From Pycnococcus provasolii (lineage: Eukaryota > Chlorophyta > Pseudoscourfieldiophyceae > Pseudoscourfieldiales), in contig CP150575.1 in assembly GCA_049487715.1 (NCBI GenBank), positions 186,001-250,000 on the forward strand: a DNA stretch of 64,000 bases, in the 5' to 3' direction. The translations under genes and the position numbers were made by a program. Numbering within the stretch: position 1 is the stretch's first letter; every line of letters starts with the position of its first letter. Below, piece after piece: positions 57,542-64,000 of the stretch. A model generated the notes under the pieces. That model did no database searches and was not told the DNA's origin. It saw nothing but the letters and a program-made list of their open reading frames with translations.

Positions 57542-58686
57542 CTATACACGAAAGTGGGTTACTGGTGACCCAGACTGCTGCACCTCGCTCGCCTTGGCGA
57601 ATGCCGCCATGAGGCTGTTAGCGTCGAGGCTATCTTCCTCTGCGGTTACGTATGCACCAGTCTGCGCGCGCTCACTCAATTCATCTAGGCGACGAACGCG
57701 CATCGTGCACATCCCATCCGCGTGCAAAGTGATTTGTTGGTACGCGGGCAGCGCGCCTCGATCGCACGTGAACGTCTCTGCATCCTCGAGGTATTGGTGG
57801 CACGTTGACGGGCACGACCTCTGCGCGCACCACGCGGGTAGGCCGTCGTCTGTCCCGACACGCGTGTAGAGGCTATGCGTGTGTCCGTGCAGCAGGATGT
57901 ATCGTACACTGTGTGTTGCATTTTCCGGTGGCGGTGGCAGGCTGTTGAGAAATTCGTCTGCGTTTGCGAGGCACTGTTTGTTCCAGACGGATCGCTCGTT
58001 TCCAGGTGGTATGGGTGGATGGTGCATAACGACAAGAAATCTTCTCGAGGGATTTCGGGCGTGGGTATCTTCCGAGAGGACGGACCGCATCGCTTCGATG
58101 GCTTCGTGCGAGACAGCACCGTGGACGGCGTCGCCGTTGGCGTCGTGTTTTGCGGTGTCAATGATTAGAATGCGCCACGGTCCGTCACCATCATCATCAC
58201 CGTCGCGTATGTTTTTATTTTTGTGAGGGTTCAGCAGACGAAACGACGCTTTCGGTGGAATCGTCCATTTGTGTGTATGTGCGACTTCTTGCAGAGACTC
58301 GTATGACACGACGTCGTGGTTCCCCGGCGTTATCACGACAACAGGACGATGCGGATTTTCCACCAAAGCTTGTTGTTCTTGTTGCGTGGAAAACGACTCC
58401 AGTTGCGATGCTTTGACTTTGATCAAAGAAGCAAGGAGTTCATACGAACTTGAAGAATCGTCTCCAGAGACATCGCCGGTGTGAATGAGGAAATCAAACG
58501 ACGGCGAGGAATCGCCATCCAAGTGGGAATCACCCCCAAGTTCACTGCATGAGAGCCATAAAACTTCACGGAGTGATTCAAACGCACGAATGCCATGACG
58601 CGACACATACGAAGCCTCAGTAGAGAATATGCGTATCTGTGATCTGAACAAGACGAATATCACTGCTGGGACGACATGGACGCCAT
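57542..58686 (-). CDS. calcineurin-like metallophosphoesterase, frame broken near its start
   Basis: The main frame (57542 to about 58628) carries metallophosphoesterase motifs: FLIHTGDVSGD, VVITPGNHDVVSY, VVMHHPPIPPGN and LLHGHTHSLY. The family's first motif, D-x-H, is not in this frame: it occurs at 58629-58664 as DIRLVQITDTHI, one frame away, and stops at a TGA after three codons. An ATG at 58686 (MASMSSQQ) is in the third frame. Skipping one base at each of two places gives a 380-aa protein of normal length. No GT-AG intron fits. Either the assembly has two small errors here or the gene is decaying. The C-terminal half also has a Cys pair (CAQRSCPSTC). Confidence 0.7.
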
Positions 58687-60143
58687 ACCTCTGGGGAGGG
58701 AGGTGGCGAATGGCGGATGAGCTGGCACAAACCCCTAATCCGAATCCGAATTCTCAGCCCTAATTCTCAACCCTAATCGGAAGGGGGTAAAGGTAGCAGT
58801 TCGGGGTTGGTCGGTTTGTTTCGGGGTTGGGTTCGACTTTCGGGGTTTGGGAAAATGGGGTTAGGGGTTAGGGGTTGGGGGTTGGGGGTTGGGGTTAGGG
58901 ACTGGTTGAGGGGTTGGGGTGCTTCACTACGACAAGTAGTACTAAAGGTATCGTAAGGTTTATGGGAAGGGTTTTCGCCCAAGACGCCCATGGTGTGTCC
59001 CTTGTGGCGACTGGCGTGCACTTGAGCAGGCGAAATCTAGAGAGCTCTGCACTTCTGCCGATGAAAGGCCGAAGAAAAGGAAAGGAAAGGAAAGGAAAGG
59101 AAAGAAAAGAGAGCCGTTGAGTGGCACCTCGCACCTGAATGACAAGGCAAGCACGTGACCAGTGACAAAGAGACCCTGTGTGGTACTTCCTAGTCTACTT
59201 TAGTCTACACTCTACTGTGGTGGTCACTGCCTCACTGGTCAGTACTGGGTCAGGCTCAAGAAGGATACATACCTTCGAGGCTTCGACCTTCGCACAGTAC
59301 TACTGCCTACAGGGTGGTGCTCTTCATTCATCAGGCATCAGCGTTCCATCGTTCCATCGTTCCTCAGCGACGCTCCACAAGGTCCTCAAGCAATCAGGTG
59401 ACCAAAAAAAACAGCAAGAAAACAAGGCTCGAGGCTCCAAGAAGGCTCGAAAGGTTCTTCACGAAGGGGAAGAAAGAGGCCGCGCAACTCCACCGCCACG
59501 CCACTAGCGCCACCACGCCACCACCAACCGCCTAGGCAAAGTACCAACTAGGCAGTAGGCAGCTGAGCCTGAGCCTGAGCCTCAAGCAGGCAGGCAGCGC
59601 CCCAATAACCGCGGCGAGGGTCCGAAAGAAAAAAGCTGGAGCTCAGTAGCTCTCACGTTCACCTCGCAGCCAACAACTGAGGTGCGCCACCACCAACCGT
59701 GTTGTGTGCGTGTTCAAGAACCACTTCAAGCTGCTCGCCAGTGCCCTCAAGCTGCTCGGTGCTCGGTGCTTGCCCGACCGTCTGGAGTCGCCGGCCGGTC
59801 GTCTTCGTCCTCGTGCTCGTGCTCACAAGGTGGTTTAAGGTATCGGCGTCGAGTAGTACCGTACGGTACGCGGCTTCTTTGGGCGTCGTACGCGACTGAT
59901 AAGCCTGTTAACATAGCAGCGCAGCGTGTGTGTGCGTGTGTGCGCGTTGGTGCCTCTTGAAAGTTCGCCGTTCGCGTATTATTCTAAGCAAAGAATACGC
60001 TCACGAGGCCGGATACAGAGGCTCAGCGTTAAGTTTCGTTTCCTCGGCGTTGTGTTGTGTTAAAACACAACTTCACAAGGTGAAGTGAAAGAACACAGTG
60101 CCAAGAGAGTCAAGCCTATTGTTTTTATTTGTTTTGTTCAGTC
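58687..60143. other. 1.5-kb intergenic region with GGGGTTA-type repeats
   Basis: Bases 58801-58920 are a degenerate GGGGTTAG/GGGGTTGG array. (AAAGG)n is at 59071-59105, AGCCTG repeats are near 59565-59580. No gene is recognised. It includes the 5' leader of the docking-protein gene. Confidence 0.5.
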
Positions 60144-61775
60144 ATGACTGCACGAACGGAGGATGTCGAGGGCCAGCTCGCGGAACTTCAGCGCAAGTAC
60201 CGCATCATGGAGGGGAACAGAAAGAGCTACAGCGAGGACTCGCAGAAGGTCATCATGCACCAGAGGCAGACGATCGAAAAGCTCAAGGAGGAGAACCAGA
60301 GGCTCACGGCGGAACTCGAACTCGAAACCAAGGCGACCAGCAAGCCGCCCACGCTCGCGTACCAGGAACGCCTGTCGAGAGCGCAGGACGCCGCGGACCA
60401 GTACACGCGAAAAATTGAACTGGAGAAGCGCAAGGTGGAGGAGCTGAGCCGAGCTATCGAGATGTGCGAGGCGAAGTTCCTGGAGATGAGAAAGATGATG
60501 GGAGGCTTGTACAGCGCCAAGGACAACAACATGCAGGTGGCCAAGCAGGTCAAAGTGCTCGAGAACCGGCTCGACAAGGCGCTCGTCAACTTCAACGAAG
60601 CTCTCGCAAACAACAAGAGGCTGCGAGACGAAATCGACAGCCTGCGCCGCGAGCGCGTCGTCTTCGACAACATCTACAAGAAGATGGAGCGCGAGCTCAC
60701 GGAGAAGAAGAAGGAGATGGCGAACATCATCGAGGTTGCTAATATTGGCTTCGAGGCGCGTGACCAGGCGCAGAACGAGATTGCCGCGCTCAAGGCGCAG
60801 GCGGACAAGGAGCAGGCGGCGTTCGAGGGCGAGATGCGCGAGCTTGCCAAGCTGCTGGAAGCTGACCGCAAGGCGCAGGAGGAGAAGCGCAAGAAGCAGC
60901 ACGCGTTTGGATCCATGTCCATGGAGGAGGAGGCGAAGTTGCGCAAAAAGGTGCTGCGAGGCGCGTGGTCGCTCGCCAAGGAGAAGGCAAACGCGCACGT
61001 CGCGCAGGAGGCGGTGACGTCGTACGAGGAGGCGTTCGAGAAGATCAAGCACTCGACCGGCATCTCCGACATCGACGAGCTCGTCACGTCGTTCATCGAG
61101 GCGGAGGATGCGAACTTCTCGCTCTTCAACTACGTGAACGAGCTCAACTCCGAGATCGAGCGCCTCGAGGAGCACAACGCGGAGCTCAACGACGAGGTGG
61201 CGAGGTTCATGGCGCAGGGATCGAGCGGCGACTCGCAGCGCAAGGTGATCATTGAGGACCTCGAGCAGCGCATCGAGGAGGCGAAGGAGAAGGCTGAGCA
61301 GTTCGACAAGAAGTCGGAGTCGACGCAGCGCGTCATCGGCGCGCTCTCGCAGGGTCTCGGCACCATCTTCACGAAGCTCGCGTGCTCGAAGGACAAACTC
61401 GAGGAGATCTCGGCGCCGTCAGACCCGAGCTGGAAGCACTACATGTCGCTCGTGGAGGAGAAGAGCAACGAGGTGCTCAACCTGTTCTACGCACAGCAGA
61501 CACGAAGCGGGTCGGCCGCGGCGCCTAGGCCAGACTTGGAAACGGGCGTGGATGACACGAAGCCGCTGACTGTACTCGGACTTGGCCCGATGACACCCGC
61601 AGGAACGTCGCAGATCAACATCGACCCGCCCTCCACGGCGGACGACTACGTCAGCGACGAGGACAGCGACGGCGATGGGGAGGATCGGCCATTCACGCGC
61701 GACGAGCTTCAGGCGAAGACGCTGAGGTCTCTGACGAAGCGTGGAAGCTCGAGCCAGCGACGCAAAAAGAAGTAA
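60144..61775 (+). CDS. ODA1: outer dynein arm docking complex protein (DC2/ODA1, CCDC114-like)
   Basis: This coiled-coil protein anchors outer dynein arms to doublet microtubules of motile flagella. The 543-aa sequence is coiled coil for residues 5-300 and 330-440. Family blocks are LENRLDKALVNFNEALANNK, LRRERVVFDNIYKKMERELT, KKEMANIIEVANIGFEARDQ, and the later ISDIDELVTSFIEAEDANFS and LFNYVNELNSEIERLEEHN. The C-terminal 100 residues are acidic and disordered, ending in a basic cluster. The first ATG is at 60144. Its presence implies the organism makes motile flagella at some stage. Confidence 0.9.
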   Translation: MTARTEDVEGQLAELQRKYRIMEGNRKSYSEDSQKVIMHQRQTIEKLKEENQRLTAELELETKATSKPPTLAYQERLSRAQDAADQYTRKIELEKRKVEELSRAIEMCEAKFLEMRKMMGGLYSAKDNNMQVAKQVKVLENRLDKALVNFNEALANNKRLRDEIDSLRRERVVFDNIYKKMERELTEKKKEMANIIEVANIGFEARDQAQNEIAALKAQADKEQAAFEGEMRELAKLLEADRKAQEEKRKKQHAFGSMSMEEEAKLRKKVLRGAWSLAKEKANAHVAQEAVTSYEEAFEKIKHSTGISDIDELVTSFIEAEDANFSLFNYVNELNSEIERLEEHNAELNDEVARFMAQGSSGDSQRKVIIEDLEQRIEEAKEKAEQFDKKSESTQRVIGALSQGLGTIFTKLACSKDKLEEISAPSDPSWKHYMSLVEEKSNEVLNLFYAQQTRSGSAAAPRPDLETGVDDTKPLTVLGLGPMTPAGTSQINIDPPSTADDYVSDEDSDGDGEDRPFTRDELQAKTLRSLTKRGSSSQRRKKK

Positions 61776-62012
61776 ACGCCCATACATTCAGTAACGTAAT
61801 TGAGTTTACTTTGTCCAACCACAACGTGTCGTCGATGCACACCATATACACGCTATTTTGCTTTGTTTGAGCAGAAATGAATTTGAAATGATTTTGCTAC
61901 ATACAATGATTTGTTAATTTGTTATATGTTTCTACTTGAAGCAACTAGGGTACTGTGCGGCGAAGGATGCAACGTGCCGCCATTTGTTAAGATTTTAAAA
62001 ACTAGCAACAAT

Positions 62013-63461
62013 TCACCAGTCGTCGCACGCCATCGTTTTCGGACGTGACGGTTCGCCGTTCGGGCTTGACGGGTAGAACTTCTTGTACCACCGTCGCAGT
62101 GCCATGACGGGCCCGTCGTTCGCACGCAGCGGCGGCGTGGCGCGGTACATCTTGTTTCCCCACACCATGATGTCAGATTCCCACTGGCTGTACCAGCTCC
62201 CGATCACGTACCACGCAATGACGCTCGGCACGGTGCGATCGGCGTACCAGCGGAAACGCGTTTCGAGCTGCATGACGTCCGTCGGCGTGTGCGATTCGAG
62301 CAGGTACACCTTTCCGAGCTTGGGCAGGTCGAAGGTCAGGTAGTTGATTCCGCCAGGTCCAAGGAACTCGACGGTCGCCACCGCAGACGTCCAAGGCAGC
62401 AGTTTGCCGCGCCACATGAGCGTTGCGTTGTTGCGGAAGACGGCGCGGAACCAGTCGTGTTCGCCCTCGGGGAGGTGGAACGAGCCGTCGTGATTCACGC
62501 GCATGCCTGGAATCTTGGCCCACGAGCCGAGCCATGGCACGCAAAAGGCGGAGTGCAGCACCTCGAAGTGCGCGCTGTCGACGCCATTCTCAGCCCAGTC
62601 TTGGATGTGCATGTCGATGTCCGGAAGACGCCTCGTGCCCCGGAAGACGGCGTCGTCGTCGTCGATTGCGCCAATGCGCGGCAGTTCCCACGTCGGTTCG
62701 CGCGTATCGCCGACCCAGACCGCCGCGTAGCCGTAGTGGTCGCGCACCACGTACGCCGTGGCCATGGCGGACTTAACTTGAGGCGGTTTCCCTCCATCTG
62801 GAGTTGACACGCACGCGCCGCTTTCGCCGTCGAAGCGCCACTTGTGAAACGGGCACTCGAGGCAGTCGCCGCACACGCGTCCTCCGCCTTCCCTTGACAT
62901 GTCCGCGCCAAGGTGAGGGCAGTACGCGTCAACGCAGAATATTTTGTCGGAGTCCGCGCCTCGGTACAGTGCAAACGTGCGTCCGAGCGCCTCGACGCGC
63001 AGTGGCGGCGCACCAGCCTTGAGCTCGTCGCACGTTGCGAGGGCGTACCATCCGTTTGGATACGCGCCTCCGTCGGGGAAGGAGCGCGCGCGCTGCAAGC
63101 GCCGACGTGCGTTTCTCGATTCCTTCTTGAGTTCGGTCTGTACAGCGTGCTTCACGTACGAGTTGAGTGTGTGTGCGACAAAGAAGGCTGTAGTGAGCAC
63201 GAGGATGAGTGACGCGACTGTTGATGCCGAGAAGATTTGCCGAAAACCTGCTGTGAGTGACGTTGGCGCGATCCAGAACGAGTCTGCTGAAGTGCAGTTC
63301 TCCTTCACGCTAACGTTATTGCCCGTGGAAGCTGACGACGCTGCTGCTGCTGCTGCTGCATATGGTTGGCTTGCGATGAGCAGGATCGCGGCAAATAAAG
63401 TCGAGAAGAAAAGACGACGGACGTGCACGTCAGCTGTTAAGGTTTTCACGTTCAACGCCAT
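62013..63461 (-). CDS. Rieske oxygenase of the DAF-36/Neverland (cholesterol 7-desaturase) type
   Basis: The 482-aa protein has two N-terminal hydrophobic helices (about residues 15-35 and 78-100), then PNGWYALATCDELKAG, a Rieske [2Fe-2S] site CPHLGA-(15 residues)-CLECPFHKW, and a non-heme iron site in DWAENGVDSAHFEVLHSAF (two His). This order with the two membrane helices matches animal DAF-36/Neverland, which introduces the C7 double bond of cholesterol, more than the plastid Rieske enzymes (PAO, TIC55, CAO), which carry a C-terminal CxxC and helix instead. A sterol-like substrate is inferred, not shown. Confidence 0.85.
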   Translation of the reverse strand: MALNVKTLTADVHVRRLFFSTLFAAILLIASQPYAAAAAAASSASTGNNVSVKENCTSADSFWIAPTSLTAGFRQIFSASTVASLILVLTTAFFVAHTLNSYVKHAVQTELKKESRNARRRLQRARSFPDGGAYPNGWYALATCDELKAGAPPLRVEALGRTFALYRGADSDKIFCVDAYCPHLGADMSREGGGRVCGDCLECPFHKWRFDGESGACVSTPDGGKPPQVKSAMATAYVVRDHYGYAAVWVGDTREPTWELPRIGAIDDDDAVFRGTRRLPDIDMHIQDWAENGVDSAHFEVLHSAFCVPWLGSWAKIPGMRVNHDGSFHLPEGEHDWFRAVFRNNATLMWRGKLLPWTSAVATVEFLGPGGINYLTFDLPKLGKVYLLESHTPTDVMQLETRFRWYADRTVPSVIAWYVIGSWYSQWESDIMVWGNKMYRATPPLRANDGPVMALRRWYKKFYPSSPNGEPSRPKTMACDDW

Positions 63462-64000
63462 GTTTGCGAATTCACAACAAGCAACAGTAGGTGAGTTATC
63501 CTCGGGCTGAGAATGAGAATGAGAATGAGAATGAGAATGAACAAGCTTTTAATATCAGACGACACACACACACACGCAGCCGAGCAAGTTGAGATTGGAA
63601 TGGAATGATTCAATGAACGAAACGAAACGAAACGTGCTTAAGCTTTGGATGGAACCAGTGTGGCGAATGAGGAGGACACGCGCCGCGATGATGGCGTTCG
63701 TTGTGAATACACTTTTTCATACAGCACAACACTTTATGTACCACACGTGTGCACGGCCCTTCTGCACGGTGAATGAAGTATCCTAGCGCCGTGTGTCCAC
63801 CGTGGCAGTTCTTCAAGTGGTTTCAAGCCGACCGTCGTCACCGTCGGCAAGTCCAAAACGGTGTCAGTTGTGGCTGCCCAGTTGTGGCCAGCCGTTTTGG
63901 GAGGTGGTACGTTTACGAGCTCAATTGACTTTATTGGCGCGTGTCCAACTTCCAACCGGCCGGCCGCAAACTGGCAAGAGCTTGCAAGAGCTTGCAAGAG
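63462..64000. other. right edge, no gene seen
   Basis: Upstream of the Rieske gene lies a (GAATGA)n microsatellite (63509-63540). The last bases hold three copies of GCAAGAGCTT (63974-64000). No convincing coding frame reaches the edge. Confidence 0.45.

Noticed and set aside
60138-61175. 345-codon minus-strand frame, Leu-rich
   Set aside because: It is antisense to the docking-protein coiled coil; GAG/AAG-rich coding gives Leu-rich mirror frames.

Overview
This is nuclear DNA from a compact eukaryotic genome, most likely a prasinophyte-grade green alga. Genes are mostly single-exon, GC-rich and closely packed, alternating in convergent and divergent pairs. The content mixes plant-type genes (RETICULATA-related and DUF4336 plastid proteins, a type-B response regulator with a GARP domain, a SHAQKYF Myb, Nup58, SUMO with a GT-AG intron) with genes lost from land plants: an outer-dynein-arm docking protein, an SHIPPO-type repeat protein, a selenocysteine glutathione peroxidase, a GT29 sialyltransferase-like enzyme and an unusual myosin. 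The species itself cannot be named from the sequence.

Layout. 0-8.6 kb: end of an unresolved gene, a membrane protein, LpxA, a small coiled-coil protein, the selenoprotein GPx with a 3'-UTR SECIS candidate, a RETICULATA-related protein with one frame discrepancy, and a plastid single-pass protein. 8.9-9.6 kb: a degenerate coding remnant. 9.8-18.2 kb: 2-methylcitrate synthase, a DUF1295 enzyme, a membrane-anchored phytochelatin synthase, a cyanobacterial-type LpxB-like protein, and a TPR-O-GlcNAc transferase with one frame discrepancy. 18.6-21.9 kb: divergent Mpv17 and DUF4336 genes whose 3' UTRs carry the same ~140-bp element, so that it forms an inverted repeat around the pair. 22.2-29.3 kb: SHIPPO-type protein, SUMO, GT29, Myb. 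29.3-31.5 kb: no gene seen. 31.5-41.8 kb: carrier-like protein, giant myosin with five PH domains and a FERM-like tail, a small two-exon gene, an unknown 185-aa protein. 41.9-45.6 kb: Nup58, a seven-repeat propeller protein, a zinc-knuckle protein. 46.7-54.0 kb: a 2422-aa extracellular/multi-TM/LRR protein. 55.9-63.5 kb: type-B response regulator, a broken metallophosphoesterase, ODA docking protein, Neverland-like Rieske oxygenase.

The strongest observations are: (1) the in-frame UGA in GPx together with a foldable type-II SECIS candidate 455 bases downstream; (2) short TTAGGG/TTCGGG arrays that lie mainly in gene 5' flanks and never between convergent 3' ends; (3) the inverted 3'-UTR element; (4) the myosin-PH5-FERM and pherophorin-like/multi-TM/LRR architectures. 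Three genes need +1 frame corrections. In two of these the break falls at an identical AAG-GGG codon pair, most simply explained as assembly errors in G runs but worth checking.
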